Shown: positions 1 to 8,170, counted from the stretch's first letter. The stretch: DNA of 10,622 nucleotides from Oscillospiraceae bacterium (GCA_902797915.1 CADBUK010000148.1:1-10622), one strand, 5' to 3'. The notes: generated from the letters alone by a model not told the origin. A program made the numbers and translations.

Positions 1-444
1 GAAAAATTCGCTGAATTTTCAAAACTTCATCCCGATTACAAACTCAATATTTTCGGCGAAGGTGAAGAGGAAAAGAAACTCAGGGACCTCGTTCTCAACC
101 GTGACCTCAATGATAAAATAACCTTTTTCGGCAAAGCGCCGCACGATTTGCTGAAAATATATCTCGCAAAGGCTAAGGCGATGCTCGTTTATACGAAAAA
201 GGATAACAATATGATTTCCGTTGTTGAGTCGATTGCCTGCGGCACGCCGATTGTTACAACAAGCGTGCCCTACAACGCCGCATACATTAAAAGCGAAAAG
301 CTCGGAATAGTAAGCGACAGTTGGGGCAAGGCGGAGCTTGAGGAAATTGTAAGAAACAATAAATTCTACGTTGACAACTGCCTGCAGTACAGGAACGAGC
401 TTTCTGACAGCAGGCGTGCGGAACAGTTTACGGAGTTGTGCTGA
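1..444 (+). CDS. Glycosyltransferase family 4 (GT-B fold), C-terminal part only
   Basis: The reading frame is open from the first base to the TGA at 442-444, giving 148 residues with the start outside the window. The fragment matches the C-terminal nucleotide-sugar-binding domain of GT4 enzymes (Pfam Glycos_transf_1). It has the segment IFGEGEEE (sheet plus loop, residues 17-24), then KITFFGKAPH, then the donor-binding stretch ending in VVESIACGTPIVTT. In the usual E-x7-E motif the second Glu is present (VVES) but the first position is Asp (DNNMISVVE), a conservative change. Such enzymes move a sugar from a nucleotide donor to a lipid-linked acceptor on the cytosolic face of the membrane. The stop codon overlaps the ATG of the next gene by one base (TGATG), so translation is probably coupled. 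Acceptor and sugar cannot be read from the fragment. Family is confident; precise role unknown. Confidence 0.85.
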   Translation, partial: EKFAEFSKLHPDYKLNIFGEGEEEKKLRDLVLNRDLNDKITFFGKAPHDLLKIYLAKAKAMLVYTKKDNNMISVVESIACGTPIVTTSVPYNAAYIKSEKLGIVSDSWGKAELEEIVRNNKFYVDNCLQYRNELSDSRRAEQFTELC

Positions 445-1439
445 TGTATTCAATTGCATATATAATACCGTATTTCGGTAAATTTCCTAAATATATGAAG
501 CTGTGGCTGATGAGCGCAGGCTGCAATCCCACGGTTGATTTTCTGATTTTTACCGACGACAAAACAGAATACGACTACCCCGAAAACGTCAAAGTAACAT
601 ATATGCCGTTTGACGAGATGAAGAAAAAGGCGCAGGCGGTTTTTGACTTTGAAATCTGCCTTGAAAGGCCGTACAAGCTATGCGATTTCAAGCCCGCTTA
701 CGGCGAGATTTTCGCAGACGAGCTTAAAGGCTACGACTTTTGGGGACACTGTGACCTTGACTTGATTTGGGGCAACATCCGTAAGTTTTACACCGACGAA
801 ATTCTTGAAAAATATGAGCGAATAGGCTTTAACGGGCATTCCAACCTTTACAAAAACACGCCAGAAGTTAACGCGCGCTACCGCCATATTTCAACAAAGT
901 TTAAAAACTACATCGAAGTATATTCGACGGACGAGGGCTACGCCTTTGACGAGCCGTATATGCAGAAGATATATACCGAGCTCGGAATTCCCGTATATAT
1001 GGGCATTGACTTTGCAAACCTTGCAAAGTACGACTACTCCTTTAACCTTTCGTGGCAGACCGAGGAGGAACAGTTTAAAAACAAGCACCAGATTTTTACC
1101 TGGCAGAACGGAACTTTACTGAGGCGCTATGTGCACGAGGGCAAGCTGTACAGCGAGGAAATGATGTACCTGCACTACTGGTGCAGACCGACAACGATAA
1201 GGGTTAAGCATTACGACAAAGAGCGTATGCTTACAATTTACCCCGACGTTACAACGGACAAGCCCTGCGAAATCACTGCCGATTTTGTTATGAAAAAAAG
1301 CAGGCAGAGTAAAGCGGTTTACTACGCCAAGGCACTCTGGGCAAACCGCAAAAAAATAACCCCCGAGCGAATTCTTTTTAACATCAGGGGAATGACGAAA
1401 TATAAAACAAAAGGCTACGTTTACAAAGCTGAAAAATAA
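444..1439 (+). CDS. DUF6625 family protein, putative polysaccharide-cluster glycosyltransferase
   Basis: This is a 331-residue protein recognised as DUF6625, a family seen in surface-polysaccharide clusters. The opening SIAYIIPYFGKFPKYMKLW, the block LIFTDDKT (34-41) and the core KPAYGEIF plus YDFWGHCDLDLIWGNIRKF are characteristic. D104-L105-D106 forms a DxD-like motif after a beta strand, as in GT-A glycosyltransferases that bind a metal and nucleotide sugar, and a late YLHYWCRP block (242-249) resembles their closing region. I infer glycosyltransferase activity; it is not proven for the family. I chose ATG 444 over GTG 438 because GGAG at 432-435 lies 8 bases before the ATG and because it overlaps the preceding stop by one base, a typical coupled start. 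No signal peptide or membrane segment is visible, so it should act in the cytosol. Confidence 0.82.
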   Translation: MYSIAYIIPYFGKFPKYMKLWLMSAGCNPTVDFLIFTDDKTEYDYPENVKVTYMPFDEMKKKAQAVFDFEICLERPYKLCDFKPAYGEIFADELKGYDFWGHCDLDLIWGNIRKFYTDEILEKYERIGFNGHSNLYKNTPEVNARYRHISTKFKNYIEVYSTDEGYAFDEPYMQKIYTELGIPVYMGIDFANLAKYDYSFNLSWQTEEEQFKNKHQIFTWQNGTLLRRYVHEGKLYSEEMMYLHYWCRPTTIRVKHYDKERMLTIYPDVTTDKPCEITADFVMKKSRQSKAVYYAKALWANRKKITPERILFNIRGMTKYKTKGYVYKAEK

Positions 1440-1450
1440 AGGAAACCAAA

Positions 1451-2011
1451 ATGAATTTATATGTTAAGCTTGACGCACTGCGGCGGTATTATCTGCAGCT
1501 TAAAATGCTGACGGTACGAAACGGCTGGAAAAAAATGGAATACCTTAAAAAGAAAAACGTGTTTGAATCCGTAGGCAAGCACTGCTTTTACCAGTCAACA
1601 ATTCTGCCCGCAGAGCCGTTTCTTGTTTCATTCGGGGACAATGTTGCGGTTGCGGCAGGCGTAAGAATAATTACGCACAGCATTGCAAACGTTGTGTTTA
1701 ATTATGAGGACAGAACAAACGAACACCGTTGCCGCTTCGGTAAGGTTGAAATCGGCAACAACGTATATATCGGCGCTGACGCAATTATTAATTTCGGCGT
1801 AAAAATAGGCAACAACTGCATAATTGCCGCAGGAGCCGTTGTAACAAAGGACGTGCCCGACGGCAGCGTTGTGGGCGGCGTGCCTGCAAAGGTTATAGGC
1901 AGTTATGACGAGGTTAAGCGTAAATCGCTTGAATTCAGTAAACCGTATAACGAGCTTAATCTTGAAACGCCGACTGTTGAAAATATGCTTAAAGCGTCGC
2001 AGAAAAAATAA
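1451..2011 (+). CDS. Hexapeptide-repeat (LbetaH) acyltransferase, CatB/maltose-acetyltransferase-like
   Basis: The 186-residue protein has a left-handed beta-helix C-terminal half (about 60-150). The repeats are FGDNVAVAAGVRI, then VEIGNNVYIGADAIINFGVKIG, closing with IIAAGAVVTKDVPDGSVVGG-VPAKVIG, the classic end of acetyl-CoA-dependent sugar O- or N-acetyltransferases. His76 in ITHS sits where these families carry the catalytic histidine. The first 50 residues are basic and alpha-helical in character and may mediate trimer or membrane contact; that part is inference. The likely job is acetylation of a sugar in the repeat unit made by the surrounding glycosyltransferases. GGA at 1441-1443 lies 7 bases before the ATG, and only 11 bases separate it from the preceding gene. 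Substrate is not readable. Serine acetyltransferase was considered, but the N-terminal domain of CysE is absent. Confidence 0.85.
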   Translation: MNLYVKLDALRRYYLQLKMLTVRNGWKKMEYLKKKNVFESVGKHCFYQSTILPAEPFLVSFGDNVAVAAGVRIITHSIANVVFNYEDRTNEHRCRFGKVEIGNNVYIGADAIINFGVKIGNNCIIAAGAVVTKDVPDGSVVGGVPAKVIGSYDEVKRKSLEFSKPYNELNLETPTVENMLKASQKK

Positions 2012-2035
2012 ACTATTACGAAAGGAGCGATAAAT

Positions 2036-3433
2036 ATGAAACTAAAATTCAGAGATATTATGTCGTTTATTACAACTATCATATTTTTAATTGCTCCTTT
2101 GTTTAGAGGCACGGTAAGATATACCCTGCTCGGCATAACGGTTGTATTGTGCATACTGTGTATGGCGCTGATAAAAAAGGCTTACATAGGCGTAATATTC
2201 TTCCTGCTGGCAATGCAGAACGCCTTGCAGATGACTGCGCCGCGCGGGCTGCTGCAGGCTATAACGTATTACGACGAGGTTTTTCAGGTTGTTATTCTGT
2301 TTTACCTTTTATATGTGGTGCTTAAAAAGCGGTTTACAATCAGCTATATTGAAAGATTGATAATTGTTTTTTATGCGCTGTACCTGCTTTTGTGCTTTCT
2401 TTCATCAATATTCAACAATTACGCCACCATTACGGTTATTGTTCTTGACGCTTTCGTGTGCGTTAAGTTCTTTCTGTTTTACCGCGGCGGCTATGAGCTG
2501 TCCCGCAACGGCGTGGCAGACACAAAAACGTTTTATGAGCACACAAATTTTGTATGCAAAATCATATCGGTTGTGCTGTTTTTATACTCAATTCACGATT
2601 TATTTTTTACACCGTTTTTCAAAAAATACGATTTCAGGTTTTTTACCGAGTCGCTGCAGCTTTTCTTCTACCACCCGACTCATCTTGCGGCGTTCAGCAT
2701 TCTGATTATATCGGTGCTGATACTCAATATGAAATACGACAAAAGCAATATGATTTTCATAATCCTGCTGTCGTGTGTAACGATACTTACCTTCCGCGCA
2801 AAAGCAGTTGCCGCAATTCTTATAATATTCCTGATTTATTTTGCGTTTGTAAAATTCAACATTCCGTTCAAGGGTCTGCTTTTCGTAGGCGCGCTATGCG
2901 TTGCGCTGTATTTAAGCCTTGACCAGATTGAGCTGTACTTTACCGACACTGCCGGCAAATACGCGCCTATAAGACTTAAAATGATGCGCGACGGTATAAA
3001 AATTGCCAAAGACCATTTCCCGCTGGGTGCGGGCTTCGGCACCTTCGGTACCACGGTTGCGTACGACTCGGGCTCGCCGTTCTACTACAAGCTCGGCTAT
3101 ATGAACGGTTACTACAAAGACCAACCCGTAGGCGACGTTTTCTGGCCGGGTATTTTTGCCGAAGCGGGATGGATAGGCACCATATTCTTTGCTCTTACGG
3201 TTATTATGATGCTCGGGCTCGGAATTAAAAAAGTCAAGGTTGATAAATACGCAGGCTGGTGCATGCTTTCAATAATGATATATGCGTTTTCATCCTCAAC
3301 TTCGGAAACGGGCTTTTTCCACCCCGCAGTTGCGATTATGTTTGTAGTTTACGGTATTGCCGCGGGCTCAACGGTTACCGAAGCCGAAAGGCTTGAAAAT
3401 GAAAAAAGGCTGAAAATCAAAGTCAAGTTTTAA
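2036..3433 (+). CDS. O-antigen ligase / Wzy-like polysaccharide polymerase
   Basis: A 465-residue, highly hydrophobic protein with roughly 10-12 predicted membrane spans. The long soluble loop lies at about 293-372, between spans, as in the Wzy_C/O-antigen ligase superfamily. That loop holds the recognisable GAGFGTFGTT (331-340) and ends at DVFWPGIFAEAGWIGTIFF. A conserved-type Arg (R254 in LTFRAK) precedes it, and HPTHLAAFS (213-221) matches the family's pre-loop segment. Such proteins join lipid-linked repeat units, or transfer finished chains, on the outer face of the membrane. Next to a flippase the polymerase role (Wzy) is more likely than ligase, but the sequence cannot decide. AAAGGAG at 2021-2027 is a strong ribosome binding site 8 bases before the ATG. 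The gene is distinctly AT-rich (near 25 percent GC in two 60-base lines I counted), usual for wzy genes. Confidence 0.85.
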   Translation: MKLKFRDIMSFITTIIFLIAPLFRGTVRYTLLGITVVLCILCMALIKKAYIGVIFFLLAMQNALQMTAPRGLLQAITYYDEVFQVVILFYLLYVVLKKRFTISYIERLIIVFYALYLLLCFLSSIFNNYATITVIVLDAFVCVKFFLFYRGGYELSRNGVADTKTFYEHTNFVCKIISVVLFLYSIHDLFFTPFFKKYDFRFFTESLQLFFYHPTHLAAFSILIISVLILNMKYDKSNMIFIILLSCVTILTFRAKAVAAILIIFLIYFAFVKFNIPFKGLLFVGALCVALYLSLDQIELYFTDTAGKYAPIRLKMMRDGIKIAKDHFPLGAGFGTFGTTVAYDSGSPFYYKLGYMNGYYKDQPVGDVFWPGIFAEAGWIGTIFFALTVIMMLGLGIKKVKVDKYAGWCMLSIMIYAFSSSTSETGFFHPAVAIMFVVYGIAAGSTVTEAERLENEKRLKIKVKF

Positions 3434-3443
3434 CGGAGTTATT

Positions 3444-4919
3444 ATGGCGGGCAACAAAAAAAGGATAGTTAAAAATTATATATTCAATACAAGCTATCAG
3501 CTGCTTGCCATAATCGTTCCGCTTGTTACAACGCCGTACATTTCGCGGGCGCTCGGCGCAGAGGGTAACGGAATTTACAGCTATACATATTCAATTGTAA
3601 GCTACTTTGTAATTTTTTCAATTCTCGGAACGGCGACTTACGGCAATAAGCAGATAGGAGTTCTGCAGGACGACCCTGTAGCGCGCAGCCAGAAGTTCAT
3701 GGATATTCTGACTTTCAGGATTATTACCTCAGGCAGCGCGCTTGTGCTTTATATAATCTATGTGGCGCTTTTTGCGCAGAACAAGGGAATTGCGCTTATT
3801 CAGGCGCTTTATCTGCTTGCAACGCTTTGCGACACCGCCTGGTTTTTTCAGGGGATGGAGGATTTCAAACGCGTTGCGGTGCGAAACTATGCAATAAAGC
3901 TGCTTAACGTGGCGATTGTATTTATTTTTATTCACAACCCCGACGATTTGTGGATATATGTGCTTATGCTTGCAGGGCTTACCCTTGTGGGTAATCTTTC
4001 AATTATTCCGTACCTGAAGAAATACCTTGTAAGCACAAAGGGATACACGCCAAAGCCCTTTAACGATTTTCGAGTAGTGCTGCAGCTTTTCATTCCCGCA
4101 ATGGCGCTGCAGATGTACGAAATGCTGGACAAAACAATGATTGGCGTTATAACAGGCAGCGCGGCGCAGAACGGCTATTACGAGCAGAGCAACAAAATTG
4201 TTAAAATGGCGCTTATTCTTGTAACCGCATTAAACACGGTGTTGCTTACGAAAAGCTCCAAAGCCTTCGCTGAAAACCGCGTTGACGAAATGGAGGAATA
4301 CCTTTACAAATCCTACCGCTTTGTGTGGTTCCTCGGCATTCCGCTTATGGCGGGCATAATAGGCATTGCAAGGATTTTTGTGCCCGTATTCTTCGGGGAC
4401 GGTTACCTGCCCGTTATTCAGGTGTTAAGCATTATGTCGCTGCTGTTTATTCCGATTGCGCTGAATTCAACAACGTCAACGCAGTTTTTCATTTCAACGG
4501 GACGGCAGGCGGTTTACACAAACTGCGTGTTAATAGGCGGCGCAGTAAACGTAGCGATGAACCTGCTGCTGATTCCGCACTTCAAGGCAAGCGGCGCGGG
4601 AATTGCCTCCGTTGCGGGCGAAATTGTTATTATGCTGTGTATGCTTATATACATTGCAAGGAATAATTATTTTAAGGTTTCAAAAATCTTTACAATGAGC
4701 GGCAAATACCTTGTTGCAGGCGGAATTATGCTTGCCGCGCTGTTATTTGCCTCGGCTAAGCTTCCGCTGAAGGTATGGAGCCTTGTTCTGCTGATTGCAG
4801 GCGGGGCGGCAGTTTACTTTGCGGTTTTGCTGATAGAAAAGGAAAGCTTTGTTTTAAGCGGCATAAGCTTTGCCTTAAACTTTATAAGAAAGAAATTCGG
4901 TAAGAAAAATGGACAGTAA
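3444..4919 (+). CDS. wzx: Wzx-like polysaccharide flippase (MOP superfamily)
   Basis: A 491-residue membrane protein with about 14 hydrophobic segments, the size and pattern of RfbX/Wzx flippases (Pfam Polysacc_synt). The N-terminus is diagnostic: a basic start, NYIFNTSYQLLAIIVPL, then TPYISRALGAEGNGIYSYT and the second-helix block GTATYGNKQIG. The later SIMSLLFIPIALNSTTSTQF and the GRQAVYTNC segment also fit. It would carry undecaprenyl-linked repeat units from the inner to the outer leaflet for the polymerase encoded just upstream. GGAG at 3435-3438 precedes the ATG by 5 bases; the gap to the upstream gene is 10 bases. The last 11 bases overlap the following licD-like gene in another frame, which argues for co-translation. 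No sign of truncation. Teichuronic or exopolysaccharide flippase are equally possible labels for the same role. Confidence 0.92.
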   Translation: MAGNKKRIVKNYIFNTSYQLLAIIVPLVTTPYISRALGAEGNGIYSYTYSIVSYFVIFSILGTATYGNKQIGVLQDDPVARSQKFMDILTFRIITSGSALVLYIIYVALFAQNKGIALIQALYLLATLCDTAWFFQGMEDFKRVAVRNYAIKLLNVAIVFIFIHNPDDLWIYVLMLAGLTLVGNLSIIPYLKKYLVSTKGYTPKPFNDFRVVLQLFIPAMALQMYEMLDKTMIGVITGSAAQNGYYEQSNKIVKMALILVTALNTVLLTKSSKAFAENRVDEMEEYLYKSYRFVWFLGIPLMAGIIGIARIFVPVFFGDGYLPVIQVLSIMSLLFIPIALNSTTSTQFFISTGRQAVYTNCVLIGGAVNVAMNLLLIPHFKASGAGIASVAGEIVIMLCMLIYIARNNYFKVSKIFTMSGKYLVAGGIMLAALLFASAKLPLKVWSLVLLIAGGAAVYFAVLLIEKESFVLSGISFALNFIRKKFGKKNGQ

Positions 4920-5712
4920 CGTTTTATCCCAGCAGGAAGTAAAAAAAGCGCTTTTTGATATAACAATGGATTTCGTTGATTACTGCGAAAAGCACAATCT
5001 TAAATACGTAATGGTAGGCGGAACTCTGCTTGGAGCGGTAAGGCACAAGGGCTTTATTCCGTGGGACGATGACATTGACCTCGGTATGCCGCGCGGCGAC
5101 TACGACAGACTGCACGAGCTTATTAAAACCGAGCCGATTTCGCCGAAATACAAGCTTGTGAGCATTACGGCAGGCAATTCGCCTTACCCGTTTGCAAAGC
5201 TGCTTGATATGAGCACAAAAATTATCAACTCAAAAACCTCGCTTCACACTGAACTGTGGATTGACATTTTTCCGATTGACGGTCAGGAAAAGATGAGCGA
5301 GGAGGGGCTTGTAAAAAAAGCGGAGCACTTAAAAAAATATGGTTTTCTGCTTGAAAACGCCTGCTGTGAATACGGCAGCGGCAAAAACCTTATTAAAAAA
5401 ATCTTCAAGGTTCCCGTTATCGCTTATTCGCGTATAAGAGGCGCGGAGGCTTACGGCAGAATGATAGACAAGGAAGCGCGTTCGCAAACGCTTGAAAGCT
5501 GCCCTGACGCCGCAATTACCGCGTGGGGCGGAGTTAAAGCGGCTATTGCAAAAGAAAAAATGCTCACAACCTGTGAGCTTGAATTTGAAGGGGCAATGCT
5601 TAAAGCGCCCGTAGGTTATGACGATTATCTTAAAGGGCTGTACGGCGACTATATGAAGCTGCCGCCCGAAAAGGACCGTGTAAACCACAGTATTGAAATT
5701 GTAAAGATATAA
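4909..5712 (+). CDS. licD: LicD family phosphotransferase (phosphocholine or related transfer to surface glycan)
   Basis: 267 residues with the full LicD/fukutin signature near the N-terminus: MVGGTLLGAVRHKGF (35-49) followed by IPWDDDIDLGM (50-60). The aspartates D53-D55 and D57 are the expected metal/nucleotide-binding acids. WIDIFPIDG (117-125) and the closing YLKGLYGDYMKLPP block near the C-terminus are also typical, so the enzyme appears intact. LicD proteins transfer a phospho-substituent, best known as phosphocholine from CDP-choline, onto teichoic acid or capsule sugars. The choline identity is family knowledge; no choline uptake or activation gene (licA-licC) lies in this window, so the donor is open. 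The start overlaps the flippase gene by 11 bases and no good ribosome binding site precedes it, implying translational coupling. It is the last gene of the + strand operon and is followed 3 bases later by the base of a strong terminator. Confidence 0.92.
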   Translation: MDSNVLSQQEVKKALFDITMDFVDYCEKHNLKYVMVGGTLLGAVRHKGFIPWDDDIDLGMPRGDYDRLHELIKTEPISPKYKLVSITAGNSPYPFAKLLDMSTKIINSKTSLHTELWIDIFPIDGQEKMSEEGLVKKAEHLKKYGFLLENACCEYGSGKNLIKKIFKVPVIAYSRIRGAEAYGRMIDKEARSQTLESCPDAAITAWGGVKAAIAKEKMLTTCELEFEGAMLKAPVGYDDYLKGLYGDYMKLPPEKDRVNHSIEIVKI

Positions 5713-5715
5713 CAA

Positions 5716-5752
5716 AAAAACATTCCGTTTAAGTGCTAAACGGAATGTTTTT
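5716..5752. terminator. Bidirectional intrinsic terminator between convergent operons
   Basis: Arms 5716-5730 and 5738-5752 are perfect 15-bp reverse complements around the 7-base loop AAGTGCT; the core is CATTCCGTTT / AAACGGAATG. On the + strand the stem runs into TTTTTCTTTT, and on the - strand into a run of seven T's (5714-5720 read in reverse). It lies between the stops of the licD-like gene (5712) and the fruK-like gene (5758), so one element can end both transcripts. Confidence 0.93.
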
Positions 5753-5755
5753 CTT

Positions 5756-6673
5756 TTAATTATTATTTTCATTTATTATGGAAAGCATTTTGTTGATTTC
5801 CTCCGCGGTGCCAAGCCCCGCGCTGAAGGCGGTTGCCGCCGCACAAGCAGTGCCGAGCCGAATCGCCGAGGCGTAATCCCCCGTCTGCAAAAGCCCCGCA
5901 ACGAAGCCCGCAAGCATTGAATCGCCGCAGCCCGTTGAGCTGACAAGCTTACCCTTAACCGCGCCGATTTCATAAACCGCGCCGTTTTTGCAAAGCAGTA
6001 CCGCGCCCTTTCCGCCGAGGGAAACAAGCACGTTTTGCGCTCCCCTTTCCTTCAGGAGCTTTGCATATTTAACAGCGTCATCAGCGCCGTAAATCTCAAC
6101 GCCGAAAAGCTCGCCGAGTTCCGTTTCATTCGGCTTAATCAGAAACGGCTGAGCCGAAAGGCTGTTCAAAAGCAGCTCGCCCGCCGCGTCAACGAAGGTT
6201 AACACTCCCCTGCCGTCAAGCGACCGCAGGATTTTTTTATATGCGTCGCCGCCGAGCGTTTGCGGAGCGTTGCCCGCGAGGATTAGCACGTCGCCCTCCT
6301 CAAGCCCGTCAAGCTTTGCAAGAAGCTTTTCAAAATCCTCCGCCGTAATTTCCGCACCGCGGGCGTTGAAATCAAGTTCCCTGTCCGCGCGGATTTTTAC
6401 GTTAATCCGCGTTTCACCCTGCGGCAGAGCAATCAAATCCGCGTTAATGCCGCTTTCACAAAGCAGGGCTTCAAGCTTTTCGCCCGTGAAGCCCGCCTTG
6501 AAGCCGAGCGCCGTATTCTGCACGCCGAGCTCCGAAAGCACTGCGGAAACGTTGAGCCCCTTGCCGCCGAAGCGTATTTCTTCGGCAGTGGTGCGGTTTA
6601 TATCATCAAAACTTATTTCGTCCGCGCTGATGTAATAATCCAACGCAGGATTAAAGGTTACAGTATAAATCAT
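5756..6673 (-). CDS. fruK: PfkB-family sugar kinase, probable 1-phosphofructokinase
   Basis: 305 residues, the usual FruK/LacC length. PfkB signatures are complete: MIYTVTFNPALDYY at the N-terminus, FGGKGLNVS (35-43), TRINVKI (88-94), LIKPNETELGELFG (178-191), and the anion-hole/catalytic motif SSTGCGDSMLAGF (245-257) with D251 as the likely base. TRINVKI and the late TAFSAGLGT fit 1-phosphofructokinase (fructose-1-P to fructose-1,6-bisphosphate, ATP) better than tagatose-6-phosphate kinase, but these subfamilies are close. The usual motif has Ala where Cys249 stands. No fructose PTS or FruR is adjacent; instead it is the last gene of an arabinofuranosidase operon, starting 3 bases after the upstream stop with only a weak GAAGAAG site. 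It is visibly richer in GC than the neighbouring genes (about 50-68 percent in lines I counted). Kinase family is certain; substrate is not. Confidence 0.85.
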   Translation of the reverse strand: MIYTVTFNPALDYYISADEISFDDINRTTAEEIRFGGKGLNVSAVLSELGVQNTALGFKAGFTGEKLEALLCESGINADLIALPQGETRINVKIRADRELDFNARGAEITAEDFEKLLAKLDGLEEGDVLILAGNAPQTLGGDAYKKILRSLDGRGVLTFVDAAGELLLNSLSAQPFLIKPNETELGELFGVEIYGADDAVKYAKLLKERGAQNVLVSLGGKGAVLLCKNGAVYEIGAVKGKLVSSTGCGDSMLAGFVAGLLQTGDYASAIRLGTACAAATAFSAGLGTAEEINKMLSIINENNN

Positions 6674-6676
6674 AAA

Positions 6677-8170
6677 TTAATTCTTCTTCAGGCGGATGAC
6701 GTTCCAGCTGAAAGGCTTAAGCTCTGCGGTGAGGATTGCGCCGTCCTTAACGGGAAGCGGATTATTGTGAGGCACAACCTTAACGGCGTTGAAAAAGTTT
6801 TCCGCCTTTTTATCATAGCCGTCCATTGAGATAAACTCAACAGGCTGATAGCCGTCAAAATCCATAAGGTTAACATCAAGAATCGCCGCTTCATCAAGGC
6901 TTTTATTAACGCAGAAAATTGCCATTTCGCCGTTTTCCTCATCGTGCGTTGCAATCGCCTCAAGGAAGGGAACGTCAGTAAATTCCTTACAGTCATACTT
7001 CGGGCAGTCAATGAGTGGAAGCAGTGCAACGCCCCTGCCGTAATTTGAAAGGTGCATAAAGGGATAAAAAATCGTCTGCTCAAAAACGCCGCCGCCCGTC
7101 TGCGTAAAGATGGGCGCAATAACGTTAACAAGCTGTGCAAGGCAGGCAATCTTAATCCTGTCGCAATGGCGCAGCAGGGTTATCATCATTGAGCCGATGA
7201 GGAGTGCGTCCTCAAAATTATAAATATCCTCAAGCACGGGGGGCGCAAGGCTCCAGCGCTCATAGGGCGCGTTGTTGGAATGATACCACACGTTCCACTC
7301 GTCAAAGGAAAGGTTAATCGTTTTCTTTGAGCGCTTCTTTGCCTTAACGTAATCGCATATACAGATTACGGAATAAATGAATTCGTCAAGCTCCAGCGTT
7401 TTTGCAAGAAAGCTTTGAACATCATCCGTTTTGTTATCGTAATACTGATGCAGGGAAACGTAATCAACGCTGTCGTAAGCGATGTCAAGGCTTTCCGCCT
7501 CCCACTCGCCGAAGGTGGGCGATTTTCTGCTTGACGAGCCGCAGAGCACGGTTTCAATTCGGTCATCCGTCCACTTCATCATCTTTGAGGCTTCAAGCGC
7601 AAGCCTGCCGTATTCCGTGGCGGTTTTTGCGCCCATCTGCCAATGCCCGTCCATCTCATTGCCGAGGCACCAGAGCTTGATGTCATAGGGGTCCTTTACG
7701 CCGTGGGAAATTCTTAAATCAGACCACGCCGAGCCGCCCCTGTGATTGCAGTACTCAACAAGGTTTCTTGCCTCTTCAGCGCCGCGCGTGCCGAGGTTAA
7801 CAGCCATCATACATTCCGTGCCCGCCTTTTTACACCACTGCATAAATTCATTAGTGCCGAAGGTGTTAGGCTCGGTTGTACCCCAAGCCAAATCAAGCCT
7901 TTTCGGGCGCAGTTCAACGGGTCCAACGCCATCCTCCCAGTTATAACCCGAAACGAAGTTGCCGCCCGGGTAACGCACAAGCGGTACGTTAAGCTTTTTA
8001 ACCAAATCAATAACGTCCGTGCGAAAGCCGTTTTCGTCAGCCGAGGGATGCCCCGGCTCATAAATGCCGCCGTAAACCGCCCTGCCGAGATGCTCAATAA
8101 ACGAGCCGTAAATTCTTTTATCAATATCGCCAATTTTAAACTCACCGGCAAGAGTCATTTTTGCTTTCAT
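6677..8170 (-). CDS. abfA: GH51 alpha-L-arabinofuranosidase, intracellular
   Basis: 497 residues, standard for bacterial GH51. The TIM-barrel (about 15-380) carries YGSFIEHLGRAVYGGIYEPG, VRYPGGNFVSGYNWEDGVGP, WCLGNEMDGHWQ and LSFDEWNVWY. E172 (GNEMDG) is the acid/base and E291 (FDEWNVWY) the nucleophile, 119 residues apart as in the characterised Geobacillus enzyme (E175/E294). The C-terminal beta domain (from about 385) ends with PFSWNVIRLKK, also usual. No signal peptide, so it acts in the cytosol, removing terminal L-arabinofuranose from short arabino- or arabinoxylo-oligosaccharides by a retaining mechanism. The upstream GPH transporter gene would supply the substrate. AAGGTG lies about 8 bases before the ATG. 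There is an inverted repeat in the short gap to the transporter gene. The name abfA is used by family; alternative GH51 activities (e.g. endoglucanase) are much less likely given the close match. Confidence 0.95.
   Translation of the reverse strand: MKAKMTLAGEFKIGDIDKRIYGSFIEHLGRAVYGGIYEPGHPSADENGFRTDVIDLVKKLNVPLVRYPGGNFVSGYNWEDGVGPVELRPKRLDLAWGTTEPNTFGTNEFMQWCKKAGTECMMAVNLGTRGAEEARNLVEYCNHRGGSAWSDLRISHGVKDPYDIKLWCLGNEMDGHWQMGAKTATEYGRLALEASKMMKWTDDRIETVLCGSSSRKSPTFGEWEAESLDIAYDSVDYVSLHQYYDNKTDDVQSFLAKTLELDEFIYSVICICDYVKAKKRSKKTINLSFDEWNVWYHSNNAPYERWSLAPPVLEDIYNFEDALLIGSMMITLLRHCDRIKIACLAQLVNVIAPIFTQTGGGVFEQTIFYPFMHLSNYGRGVALLPLIDCPKYDCKEFTDVPFLEAIATHDEENGEMAIFCVNKSLDEAAILDVNLMDFDGYQPVEFISMDGYDKKAENFFNAVKVVPHNNPLPVKDGAILTAELKPFSWNVIRLKKN

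Noticed and set aside
438..443. GTG at 438 as an earlier start for the DUF6625 gene
   Set aside because: The ATG at 444 has better Shine-Dalgarno spacing, overlaps the upstream stop by one base and gives the family's usual N-terminus.
19..459. 146-codon open frame on the - strand opposite the GT4 fragment and the start of the next gene
   Set aside because: It is antisense to a clearly conserved glycosyltransferase frame and crosses a coupled start/stop junction; the translation has no family features.
5329..5772. 147-codon - strand open frame opposite the 3' half of licD
   Set aside because: It runs through the shared terminator hairpin and opposite conserved LicD sequence, so it is a shadow frame.
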